42,950 nt of DNA, taken from positions 403,433 through 446,382 of the forward strand of contig CABFPE010000558.1 of NCBI GenBank assembly GCA_900660155.1, given 5' to 3'. Under the pieces are notes generated by a model. It was given only the letters and a program-made list of their open reading frames with translations. It did no database searches and had not been told where the DNA came from. A program made the position numbers and the translations under genes. This DNA comes from Hofstenia miamia (lineage: Eukaryota; Xenacoelomorpha; Acoela; Hofsteniidae). Shown one piece after another: positions 10,637 through 20,460 of the stretch (its first letter is position 1; each line of letters starts with the position of its first letter).

Positions 10637-11520
10637 AATTGTGATTGTAATTTAATTAATTTCTTTTCAATGGCTGCAATATAAATATAGCTGCTAATTA
10701 ACATTTCTATAAAGTTTTCACCAACCTGCTTGTTTTATGCTTTGACAGAAAGGAATATGTATATACTTATCTTATACGTCTTGATAATGAAATTTGAAAT
10801 ATAAAAAAATTTTGTAGAATGCAAATCTTTCTATAATTTTTAAGATACTACATTGTAGATTATAAATATTTCTAAATTGCTAAAACTTTATGATAATTTA
10901 TGTATTCTTTTCCATGCATCTTACATTCGAAGCTTTTTTCAAAATTTTTGATTTTAAAGTGTTTTGATTTTATTATATTATAAAATTACAAAAAAGCGTT
11001 GTACATATTATTCAAAAGATCTGTGGTTTACACTTACAATTTATGAAGTAATTTCAACTTTAATTGTGATTGTAATTTAATAAATTTCTTTTCAATGAAG
11101 CAATATAAATATAGCTGCTAATTAACGTTTCTATAAAGCTTTCAGCAAGCTTCTTGTTTTATGCATTGACAAAAAGTAGAATGCATCCACTTATATCCTA
11201 GGTTTTCATGTTGAGAAAGAAATTGGTAGAATTCAAATTTTTTTATAATTTTTAAGATAATACATAGTAGATTATAAATATTGCTAAATTGCTAAAACTT
11301 TATGATAATTTATGTATTCTTTTCCATGCATCTTACATTCGAAGCTTTTTTCAAAATTTTTGATTTTAAAGTGTTTTGATTTTCTTATATTATAAAATTA
11401 CAAAAAAGCATTGTACATATTATTCAAAAGAGCTGTGGTTTACATTTAAAATTTATGAAGTAATTTCAACTTTAATTGTGATTGTAATTTAATAAATTTC
11501 TTTTCAATGGAGGCAATATA
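10637..11520 (+). repeat. ~412-425-bp tandem repeats 3' of the TSP1 exon
   Basis: The motif aattgtgattgtaattt recurs at about 10637, 11062 and 11474, each followed by the same sequence (ttttcaatg..gcaatataaatatagctgctaatta, then ttcttgttttatgc). The third unit breaks off at 11520 and resumes at about 12831 after an insertion. A related partial unit follows the TSP1 exon of copy B (41262-41450). This may be the gene's 3' UTR expanded in tandem. Confidence 0.85.
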
Positions 11521-12830
11521 ATGTAGAATCTTGCCAATCCAATTTCCGCACTTAATCAATAGTAACTCATTACTTTTCATAGGGTATATGACAATCAAGT
11601 TTGACAAGTTCCTAATTCTCTCCTTTCATTTGAGTGTTTGTTTGATTAACTTAATTTAATAAACATTAGCTTTTCTAAATGCGTAACTAACAACAACTCA
11701 TTTAGATAGAGAGTGGTAGATGGAAGACAGGGTTGAGACCCAAAGCGGTGCCATGCGATTCTAGATAAATATCGATCAGCCACAACTACAGCTTGCACTT
11801 GAACTTTGCAGTGAAAACCATTAACGGAATTAGTGCATGAATAGGAAACTCAGTGATTGTGGATTTGTGATTACATATGAATTTAGTGCATTGATTGTTT
11901 TTGTTATTATGACTACGTAAGGATAATAGAATACCGCAACCGCAATGCTTTCACTTTTTATCGAGCCTTACATGTAATAGCCCTACAGATATAGTAATAC
12001 ATGCTAGCCCTTCATACATGAAAACAATCAATGCCGTCTGCAAGAAAGTAAATGCATCAGTCGGCCAAAGGTCTAAGATATAAAACCATGAGCAACTTGT
12101 ATTTAATACTGGCGTAATAATCACTATAAGGTAATACCATGAGCAAATTAAATTCAATAGTGAAATAATAAACAAGATATAATACCATAAACGACTTGGG
12201 TTCAATACTGGAGTAACAGACATGTAGAGCAATATAAATATAATCATAATAACCAACAAGCAACGAGTAATAGGAAAGCTACAACGGATAAAAATCCCTA
12301 TCCCTATTCGTAACCTAAAAGCACTTCAAGGAAACTACAGCTATTGCCCTCACCGCCATTGAATAGCTGATTGTGAGGCTGCTCCAGCATTCCTTTAAAT
12401 GTATGTGGGAACCACTGCACAATCCATAAACTATTAATTAACCTGACAAGAGATGAAGTAAATCCAAACTAAATTCGTTTATCAATTATCTTAACAATCG
12501 TAGCATATTTATAGCACTTTTTAGTAAATAATCAAATACTCGACTAGTACCTGTTTGATCGAATCTTGTTTACAATTTTCCCTCCCGTTTTAGTTCTGCT
12601 TTTAATTACGCAATGTCAGCGTTAATTAGAGTACGCTGTTTGGCCATCTTTGTTTTTGCCAAATACTGTCGAGTAAATTTAAATATAAAACTGCATAAAA
12701 CAATTTACAAATCAAATAGTCGATCATAACCATGTGTTTACATTTTAATCATTATTACATTTTAGTCTTAGTCACGTCCATCTTTATTCTTACTTTGACC
12801 ACAAATGGTTACTCGATTGATTATGTCATA
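11521..12830. mobile_element. 1.3-kb insertion splitting the third 3' repeat unit
   Basis: The repeat unit is interrupted after gcaatata (11520) and continues with aatacagctgctcattaatg at about 12831, so the DNA between is inserted. Near its ends lie imperfect inverted segments: AATCAATAGTAACTCAT (about 11554) and ATGGTTACTCGATTGATT (about 12805). They are 30 and 10 bp inside the edges, so I cannot call them true terminal repeats. No transposase frame is visible. Confidence 0.5.
12070..12230. repeat. Three ~53-bp imperfect tandem units
   Basis: The pattern 'ataccatgagcaa..tt..aatactgg.gtaataa' occurs three times in a row inside the insertion, diverged but in register. Confidence 0.7.
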
Positions 12831-13190
12831 ATAAATACAGCTGCTCATTAATGTTTCTATAAAGCTTTCAGCAAACTTCTTGTTTTATGCTTTGAGAAAA
12901 AGCAGAATGCATCCACTTATCTCCTAGGTTTTCATGTTGAGAAAGAAATTGGTAGAATTCAAATTTTTTATAATTTTTAACAAACTACATAGTAGATGAT
13001 AAATATTGCTAAATTGCTAAAACTTCATGATAATTTATTTATTCTTTTCCATGTATCTTACATTCGCAGTCTTTCAAAATTTTTTGATTTTAAATTACAA
13101 AGAAGCATTGAGTGTAGTATTCAAAGGAACTGTGGTTTTCACTTGCTTTTGATGAGTGTTAAGATATTTATCAGCAATTGGTAAACTTCT
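12831..13190 (+). repeat. Remainder of the split 3' repeat unit
   Basis: Continues the third unit: atgtttctataaagctttcagc, tcctaggttttcatgttgag, then attgctaaattgctaaaact. It diverges by small deletions from the units at 10637 and 11062. Confidence 0.8.
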
Positions 13191-13660
13191 AGTGAACAGA
13201 AAGTTTTGAGATTTTAAATGCTACATTGTACATTTATACATTTGATGTAAACACTTGTTATTTACTAATACTCTAGCGAATTTTGCATTAATCAATGAAA
13301 GATTTCTAGTATTACACATAAATAGCTGTTTTTCATTATTTATTGCAGTGCAATAATGATTGGATATAACAAACATATTTTGCGTCTGCTTCTACTTTAA
13401 AATTCATGAGTGCTGTCATTTATCAAATGAAAGACAGTTCTGTCAGTAATGCTAAGATTTATTGGTTGCTAGAATCATTCAGGTAATTGGGGTAGTCTCT
13501 CTGATAAATCTCATTCTTGTTGACTTAGAATATCTACAACAACTGCAAATATTGCTAATCCTTGGAGAAGAAAACTGCCAAGCCCTTCAAAATACTGTTA
13601 TTTGCATTAATAAAGAAACCGTTAGAGTAGTTTTAATAAAAAACATCTGCTGCACTAAGT
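13112..13660. repeat. Outer duplicated block, paired with 41453-41990
   Basis: Collinear with the right end of copy B but clearly more diverged than the exon block. A 93-codon ORF at 13462-13743 has a partial counterpart at 41800-42006, sharing EN/EKCQ..QNT.ICINKETVRV and a 6-bp in-frame indel. Amino-acid changes are many and no family is recognised, so I do not call it a gene. Confidence 0.7.
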
Positions 13661-13869
13661 CTAACAATGGCAACATTTTCAATGGACGCCATAGAAAGCA
13701 ATTTGGAAAAAACATTTATAGCCAACCCACAAAGTTACTATAGATGTGGTGGGAAAATTTTAAGAAAAAGATTAGGCGAGCAAGTTTCTAAATAGTCATC
13801 TAAACATATTTAATTCACCATGGAGTTTAAGGTAATTCACAAATTGATTTTTTTAGATTTGTGCATACA

Positions 13870-14420
13870 CAATTCGAATAAGTATGAAACTAGTTGGTAC
13901 ATAAGAAGGATTATACATTCCTTAAAATTCAAATTGTAACAAAGCATGCAAGATAAATACAGTCAAATCTTTGTTTAATAGCTCTAAACTTAGATCTTCA
14001 AATTACGAACATCTAACGCATGCCATTAACAATGTGTTCAAAATACTGGAAAATAATGGTTACTCGCAAAAGTTAATCAAAAAATATTTTTGCAACAATG
14101 TCCATGATGCACAAAAAAAGAAAAGCTTGATGAAAAAAAAATCAATGTATATTCAAAGCTTTCTTATGAATGCAACCAAGTAAGAAAATTGAAGAAAAAA
14201 TAACAACCATGAACACAAATTTAAAATGGACAATGAGCTTTCCTATAGTTTGCATTATAGAAAACTAAAGATATGTTCCAAAATTATGATCCTATTCCAA
14301 AAAAACTTAAATTCCGCTGTCGCCTAGAATTATAAATGTGATGATTGCGATAAATTATATACGTGGGGGAAATAAACCAATGTTTATTAACAAGAATTAA
14401 AGGATCATATTACGGAATGC
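13870..14420 (+). pseudogene. Penelope-like element remnant: RT tail and GIY-YIG end
   Basis: The 70-codon frame 13971-14183 reads ...YEHLTHAINNVFKILENNGY.., matching the helical region after the RT in Penelope-like elements ('..L..A...V..IL..NGYS...I...F'). After it, at about 14333-14420, comes YKCDDCDKLYTWGK, a stop, then QELKDHITECLRST. This resembles the start of a GIY-YIG nuclease of this element class (Y-x-C-x2-C-x3-YIGET...R..EH). Several stops and a missing IGE step show it is dead. GIY-YIG ends are typical of the Penelope group, which supports the call. No copy lies in copy B. Confidence 0.55.
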
Positions 14421-14640
14421 CTAAGATCTACAATGTTTGAACTATTTGTCAATATAAAATTATTTTTACATGTAAAACATTGCTCTACCCTCAAGAACCT
14501 AATGTTTTGAATGAACTTATCAGCGGATAATTGTCGGATATCACTTGTCCATTAATTCTCCAATTGTAATCTGCTATCAATGGCAATTACAATGGCGCAG
14601 TGTCAGCTCATTAACCTTAAGCAGTCTGGCTTCCGCTTTA
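14421..14640. other. Spacer, nothing recognised
   Basis: AT-rich sequence between the Penelope-like remnant and the dispersed repeat. No feature seen. Confidence 0.5.
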
Positions 14641-14865
14641 CAAGACCTATTTTTTCCACATTTACAAAGAATTTTCTCCAAGCCAAATATCCAATTTGAA
14701 AATCTTGGTGTATGTGTAGTTCTATTGGAAAAAATGTTGAAAATTTCTATTCAGTTGCTGTGGCTGAAGTTGTTGAAAACATTAACGAATTTTCTTTGAA
14801 AATACTTTCTACCATCAGTGCTTTCAGATCTAGCATAGCTTTAATAGTTTTTGAGCTATGAGCAC
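14641..14865 (+). repeat. Dispersed repeat, member 1, with faded coding potential
   Basis: Shares long runs with 15685-15890 (aagaattttctc, ttgaaaatcttggtgtatgtg, tggctgaagttgttgaaaac). A frame reads HLQRIFSKPNIQFENLGVCV then VLLEKMLKI. Aligned with members 2 and 3, similarity is visible at the protein level as well, so the family probably began as coding sequence. Its function is unknown. Confidence 0.7.
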
Positions 14866-15137
14866 TTTCTTATGGTATCATGAAAATTGCTTAAAAATCG
14901 CTGGTTTCCCTAGGGTTAATAGATTAATATGTGTATTTGGGTTATTGACCAAATACAAACAATTTTTTGCCACATTCTATCTATCACAAAATGCAAAATT
15001 TTTTTATTATTCTAAATTTTCAGGAATGTGCAAAAAGATTATGAACAATTGGTATAAAATATATCAGACTACTTATTTATCGTTTCTCATAATTTACTCA
15101 TAATTTAGAGTAGAAAGAATTATGAAAAATTTTTTTT

Positions 15138-15156
15138 TGAATATATATATATATAT
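15138..15156. repeat. Short (TA)n tract
   Basis: About nine TA units following a T-rich stretch. Confidence 0.9.
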
Positions 15157-15302
15157 GAATGGAATGCAACCAATCCGTGTAGTTATTTGCAGAAATAAGT
15201 TCAATTTACCGCAATAAAATCACATGAATGTAATTATAGCAGTATTCAATATATAATAGAATCGTAGAATACTCTCCAACAGAATGTCCTGCAATCTTAG
15301 GC

Positions 15303-15400
15303 TAAGCGCGCACTGTTGATTATTTAATTTAACAACTAAATAATTTACAAATTTAATAGTTTATCAAAATTTTGTCAAACGCGCACTAGTGATTTTTAAT
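15303..15400. repeat. Pair of short direct repeats with CGCGCAC
   Basis: gcgcgcactgttgattattt (15307) and acgcgcactagtgattttta (about 15379) lie about 72 bp apart, directly left of the PIF/Harbinger-like scrap. They may be parts of a transposon end. Confidence 0.45.
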
Positions 15401-15479
15401 TTGCTCAATCGTTCATTTTAGAATGGATTTCATTACGACACAGCATGTCTTACGGCAATAAATGAATTACCAGAAAGGT

Positions 15480-15610
15480 GTAACAGAATATTCTTGATAG
15501 ATTGTGTGAACATGAAGACCCTATGAAGTTCTTTAATTACGTTCGAAGGAATGCGTAGTGTTTTGATCAATTACTGTAATTAGTTCGAATAACATTATGC
15601 AAATAGAAAT
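15480..15610 (+). pseudogene. PIF/Harbinger-like transposase scrap
   Basis: One frame reads NILDRLCEHEDPMKFFNYVR then RNA, stop, CFDQLL, stop, LVRIT. The order Asp..Phe-x2-Tyr-x-Arg..FD.LL.LV resembles the N-terminal part of PIF/Harbinger transposases ('D..kF..yfRMs...F..LL..V'). Two stops fall within 30 codons and the catalytic DDE part is absent. The similarity is short, so this is tentative. Confidence 0.3.
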
Positions 15611-15684
15611 TTTTAAAGAAATTTTTCTGTCTCATTATTTGGAACTGTGTCATAGCTACAACTGGCGTCACTGAGAGAGTGGGA

Positions 15685-15890
15685 CCTATTTTTTCCACAT
15701 ACAAAGAATTTTCTCAAAGCCAATTATCAAATTTGAAAATCTTGGTGTATGTGTAGTTCTATTGAAAAACATGTTGAAAATTTCTTGTAAAGCACATTGC
15801 TGTGGCTGAAGTTGTTGAAAACATTAACGAATTTTCTTTGAAAATACTCTTCCATCACGCGGTGCTTTCAGATTTAGCAAAATATTTTAT
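15685..15890 (+). repeat. Dispersed repeat, member 2
   Basis: About 90% similar by eye to member 1, with small deletions. It reads IQRIFSKPIIKFENLGVCVV with stops downstream. It begins directly at the phrase gggacctattttttccaca. Confidence 0.75.
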
Positions 15891-17590
15891 AATACCTGGA
15901 AGACAAGATTGATCAAAAAGGTCGTTGTCATTCTAAAACCATATAAATCTATAAGGGCGTTGTCATTCTAAGACTTCAAATGCATATAATATTTTCCTAA
16001 AGTTATTCTATTTATGTATTGAATGGCCAAGGAACTACAAGATTAAAGGAATTTCAAAAATACATATAAAATACAAAACAAACTCTTAAAAATACAAAAA
16101 CTTTGTTAAAATAAAAAAAATATCATGCTTATTACGGAGAGAACAAGTATAACATATATTTATACCTTTATATATATAATGGAATATTTGAAAGTAGTTA
16201 AGTTGGAGAAAAATATACAACATATATTTTTAGCAATAAATGAAAGGGAAATGTTATTGTATATAATAAATGTTTAAAATGTCCTCCATGCACGTCGAGG
16301 ACCACTTGATATCACAAAGTGTTAATTGCAACTGCCATTTAGTCATTTGCAATTTTATATTTTCATATAATACTGGATGTTGTAATTTGAACAATATTAT
16401 TTGGCTTGACATAGTTGGTACATTTCAGTTTTCAAAAGTGACGCCAATCAGTAATTGATAGAGACATTCCTGGAGGCCTTGGTTGTTACTCAATGTTAAG
16501 ACCATTTTTAGATCAGGTTTCAATGAAAGGCACCTCATCTTCTAAAAAATTATTGATGATAGTTTATTTGTGCTTTACAGATGAGTTCTACGGATATAGG
16601 GTTACGATTCAGGGTTGGGATTAAGGCTACATTTGATGAAGATGTTTCATATAATACTGGAACTCTTTTAGTTTGTACTTATGGTCTTCTGCTCAATGAT
16701 AAAGCAGCTACATTATCAGTTTCTTCAAATTACTTTAAATAAATTTGTAATAAACTGCTTTGAAAAAAGATTTTTGTGCAAATTATTTTATGTTTGCCAT
16801 TTATATCAGGTTGCAATGGATCTTTCCCCATTTGGATAATAAAATTTTAAATGTATGGAATTTGTTTACATCTATGCAACTTGTGAACATAGTATTGTGA
16901 ATAAGGGATAAATACTACTAAAAGCTAGCAATGTCAAATAAGTCATGCAAACAAAATGGTCTTTGGGGGGGGGAGACATTGAACACATGAGGATACAACT
17001 TGTATGTCCTTTTTTAAACAATATTAACATGTGGAAATGAGTCAACATGCTTTCATAGAACAGGAGTTAAATATGCTGAAATGTGATTGGGACATATTCT
17101 GTTCACCAATTTCGAATTTCACTTGATGAATTCTATTAAATTTAATCCAAATATTGGTCAGAACTCCCATCCAGTTTCAGAAAACAGTGGTGTTGTTAGA
17201 ATGGAGGACTTAAGGAACAATGAAATAACTCAAGAATTTGAATCATTGAAGTACTTGTATATTTTAATTATTTTTATTTTTTATTGATTTTGAATTGCTT
17301 TTATGGGTAATAAGGTTAAAACTTTTCTGTTAGGATGTCTATTATTCTAGCCAGTTTTCTTGAGTATGGTCAGTTCACATTTCAGTGCTTAAATGACCTG
17401 GTCAAATGGCAGGTGAAAATGTGACCCTTTTCCCACCCTGCTCTGATCTCCATTGATAGAGTTTCTTGAAGTCCATTGGCTCCTTAATAATTTCTTAAGA
17501 AAATATTGTTTATTCAAATCAATAGCATAAAATTACTTGAGGACCCACAGTTAGAATTGCATCCCAACAATGAGCTGTGCTTCAATACCT
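15891..17590. other. AT-rich spacer with two short unrecognised frames
   Basis: The frame 16583-16744 follows a CTTTACAG acceptor-like site and reads 53 codons (MSSTDIGLRFRVGIKATFDE...). The frame 17087-17287 is 66 codons. Neither shows a known domain. A G9 run lies at about 16964-16973. CpG becomes rare from about 16610 rightward. Confidence 0.4.
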
Positions 17591-17609
17591 AAAATATCAA
17601 TTTATTTAG

Positions 17610-18320
17610 GAACTACTAATCCTGCAACTGTTACAGCAGAACTTAAAGAATTTGATTCAGCAGTTCATCAGTCACTAGAAAGTATATCAGATGCAGCTGT
17701 TTCTGTGTCATAAAGACTACAGGCATCATTGCGAATTTCTAAAGGAGGTCTTGGATTACCACTAGCATCAACAATTGCTTCTGCTGCACTCGTAGGGTCA
17801 TATGTAGACAATAAAGAAATATCTAAACAGAGTGTTCCAATGATGATTATATTTACTCTAGCAACTTTCTAGCAAAGGACTAGTGTTATCTGAAATGCCT
17901 CTACACATGGTCCCAAAAGCTTAGAAGTCTATTAGTTCACTTTTAGAGCAAGTTAGCCAAAATACTTGTTTATTCTCCAGTGTGTCTCCTTGTGATAAAG
18001 CAAGACATCTCTCTTGTTCCCTACCAGGAAGTAGGGATTGATTGGCTGCCATTCCCTTGAAATCACTTGGTCTTTCCTTCACTTTTTTTGCTTTGTTATA
18101 TGCTTGGTATCTCCTTAATTAATGATGACAAAAAATTTCCAAGTGTGTTAAGCCTTTGGATTTATGTGGTGATCATGCTATGTCATACACAGTTGATGGT
18201 GAAAGAATTTGCATCAGGATCAACTTAGGGACACTATTTTTGAAACTGCTTCTAAATTTCTCCTGTGCTTGAACAATCTAACCTCACTGAGTCTCATGAT
18301 TTTCCTGGGGACAAAATTAA
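17610..18320 (+). pseudogene. C-terminal remnant of an unclassified retroelement polymerase
   Basis: The first part reads ELKEFDSAVHQSLESISDAA, then RLQASLRISKGGLGLPLAST and IASAALVGSYVDN. After a gap, at about 18145-18290, comes LDLCGDHAMSYTVDGERI, then in a shifted frame DQLRDTIFETASKFLL. This ordered pair ('..aslpis.GGLGl..a...a..A.L.S...' and 'CGDHa.sc..gGeri.RHdqLRD.ife.a') is, from memory, a conserved C-terminal region of certain animal reverse-transcriptase proteins. I cannot name the clade. Stops and frameshifts are frequent. A gag-like zinc knuckle follows within 60 bp, so two elements seem to be joined near 18320. Confidence 0.45.
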
Positions 18321-18336
18321 GACAAAGAAAGTAAGA

Positions 18337-18424
18337 GAAAATAATGTTAAATGCTACATTTGCAGACAAAAGTGTCATAAGAAGCCTGACTGTAGAAAAC
18401 AAATAAATGTGATTGGGGAAGCAT
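18337..18424 (+). pseudogene. Ty3/gypsy Gag zinc knuckle
   Basis: KCYICRQKCHKKPDCRKQIN at 18349-18408 fits the C-x2-C-x4-H-x4-C nucleocapsid knuckle exactly. The Gly usual before His is Cys. In retroelements this motif binds the RNA genome. A TGA ends the frame at 18424, and the acidic stretch that follows (DDEDLIESEMEL) is in the next frame. It lies upstream of the protease remnant in the normal gag-pol order. Confidence 0.65.
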
Positions 18425-18559
18425 GATTACTATGATGATGAAGATTTAATAGAATCAGAAATGGAACTTAACACAATCTAAGGAAGAATCAGAAAGCTAG
18501 GTAGAGTGCTGGTTCATAAAACCATGATTTTAACGAATTCAGAAAACATAAACACAATA

Positions 18560-18902
18560 ATGGTGACAATCAATGGAGTGATGAAAAAGCAACAATCAAT
18601 ACAGGAACAGCAAGATCAAAAATAACTGATGAGTGTGCAAAAAACTGGGTTTGAATGAGAAGATCTGGATAAATCAAACAAACATCTAATTAATGCATCT
18701 GGCACATATATTGACACAAGAGGAATGATAAAGTCAGTTCAAATGATAATAGCCAATATGACATTTGAGCAATCACTGGTTGTGGTAGATATACATAATA
18801 ACTTGCTACCCTATGAGGTTATATTTGGTGACAACTTCTTAACAAAAATGGATGTGTTATACACTAATGGAAACAGGACAATAAAAGTGAGTGAACACTA
18901 GA
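18560..18902 (+). pseudogene. Ty3/gypsy protease remnant with Asp-to-Asn active site
   Basis: ATINTGTARSKITDECAK around 18589-18640 matches the retropepsin core, but the catalytic triplet D-T/S-G reads N-T-G (18598-18606), so it would be inactive. In another frame, from 18683, come the flap and C-terminal parts: GTYIDTRGMIKSVQMIIANM and LPYEVIFGDNFLTKMDV, corresponding to the 'ILGxDFL' strand. The frame ends at TAG 18900-18902. The protease would release Gag and Pol products. At least two frameshifts separate the pieces. Confidence 0.65.
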
Positions 18903-19440
18903 TCAAAATGAAGGAGGAAGAAGGCAGACCAAAGAAAATCATTTTCAAGTTGGAGGAGGATATTCATTTGCAGATACACCAGTGGAGAATGTACACAATA
19001 GAAACAGGGAATCAAATAACAGTGGACATAATGCTATGTGAAAATAAAGTAATAAATAAAAAAGAGAGTATTGATACCATCAAGGGTTTGCACTGTTAGA
19101 AATGGAAAAAATGAAATACAAATCCTAAATGCAACAAACTGGATTGTCAATATAAGAAGAGCAAATGTGAAAATATACAGAAAGTACATTAAATCTAATA
19201 TCAGACATATTTGGAGAGTGATTGATGATGACAATGGTGTAAGTAATTTGCAAGGTCTCTTTGAGGATGTGTAAAGGAAAGCAGTAAGTACTCCACATGG
19301 CTGATTCAAGGGCCCATGAATGAGCACCATCAAATTGGCTGATTTGATGGCATAGGGATGAACCATGCAAAGAATGAAGACTACCAACACTTAGAAGTGA
19401 GGGAAATTCAACAGTTAAAATAGATGTTGGAGAGAAACAA
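18903..19440 (+). pseudogene. Protease-RT linker of the Ty3/gypsy remnant
   Basis: Two open pieces (18908-19099 and 19071-19274) overlap in different frames. They are rich in charged residues and include VRNGKNEIQILNATNWIVN, as expected of the linker. LFEDV at the end of the second resembles the '..F.dvF' step that precedes RT. No CG dinucleotide occurs. Confidence 0.45.
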
Positions 19441-20106
19441 ATGGATATTCAAGTACAGAGTGTGGGTCAAGTGATAGGCAAAACACACAAAATAGTCACA
19501 ACAACAGACAAGCACATAAAGCTGCCTGTAAGAAGAGTGCCAGAGCAGATGAAATACAAATACAATTTCATACTGAATGAACTGATTGACAATAAAATAA
19601 TCCAACCAAGCAAAAGCCCACATGTAGCACCAACAGTGTTTGTGAAACAAAGAAACAAGTATTGCTTATGCATAAATTTCCACAAGCTGAATGAGGTGAA
19701 AAAGAAGGATTTGTACCCCCTTCCACACATAGAGCACATGCTATATGAGTCAAGCAAACACAAGTACTCTACATCAATAGATTTATACAAGGCATACTGG
19801 CAGGTGAGGATGGAAGAGGATGATATAGAAAAAACAGCATTCATAACACTGTATAGATTATACAAAAGGATATATATCTGATTTGGATTGTGCAATGCAC
19901 TGGCAACTTTTCAGAGATACATTGCAAAAGTACTGAAGAATAGGACACACAGAATGGAAGACAGAGTCAAAGCTTATATAGATGACATCATAGTAACAAG
20001 TGATCTGGTGCAAGAGCATCTAGAGAAGTTGGAAAGAACACTGACAATACTGGAGAAAGCAGATCTCAGAATCAATGGACACAAGTGCAATATACTAAAG
20101 GAATGA
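19441..20106 (+). pseudogene. Ty3/gypsy reverse transcriptase domain
   Basis: One frame runs 222 codons, interrupted only by TGA at 19879-19881. Motifs in order: LIDNKIIQPSKSPHVAPTVF (fingers), KYCLCINFHKLNEV, YSTSIDLYKAYWQVRM (first catalytic Asp), a stop, FGLCNALATFQRYIAKVL (where FGLCNAPATFQ is usual), KAYIDDIIV (YxDD at 19975-19986) and EKADLRINGHKCNI. It then stops at 20104-20106 with no RNase H or integrase. All arginines are AGA or AGG and no CG occurs over the whole domain. The RT would copy element RNA into DNA. It is now broken. Confidence 0.85.
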
Positions 20107-20460
20107 TAATCCTCCTTGACCAACTAATCTTTTATTTGTATATCTTTAGCAGTGTTAATACTTGGATTATGCTACAACAACACAGATTTCTGGACATCAT
20201 TACCTGAATACCAAAGGGATGTGGCAAAAGTGGATGGAGAAAAGAAACAGTTCCAATTCTTACCACATATGGAGTATGAAAGATTATCCAAAATAAATTG
20301 GACAAAAAAGAGCAAGCAGTTTTACCAATAATGATGATTGAGGAGTTACCTGGACAAGAAATAGTAGAGAAACAGCAAGATGATATAATACTCAATTGTA
20401 GCATCAGCCAAAACAAACTAAGCTGTTAATGAAAATAGTCAGTAAAGAAGAACTAAGATT
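20107..20460 (+). other. Downstream of the RT: open stretch, not identified
   Basis: A plus-strand frame around 20290-20428 reads LDKKEQAVLPIMMIEELPGQ and continues about 25 residues to a stop. It may be more of the same element or unrelated sequence. RNase H motifs are not visible. Confidence 0.3.

Noticed and set aside
13462..13743. 93-codon ORF with a partial match at 41800-42006
   Set aside because: The two versions differ by many amino-acid changes and the second is truncated. I see no sign of constraint or a domain.
16583..16744. 53-codon frame after an acceptor-like site
   Set aside because: Too short, no known motif and no paired exon found.
19034..19895. Long minus-strand ORFs opposite the Ty3/gypsy pol region
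   Set aside because: They are antisense shadows of the plus-strand RT and linker frames, with low-complexity, Cys/Leu-rich translation and no domain.
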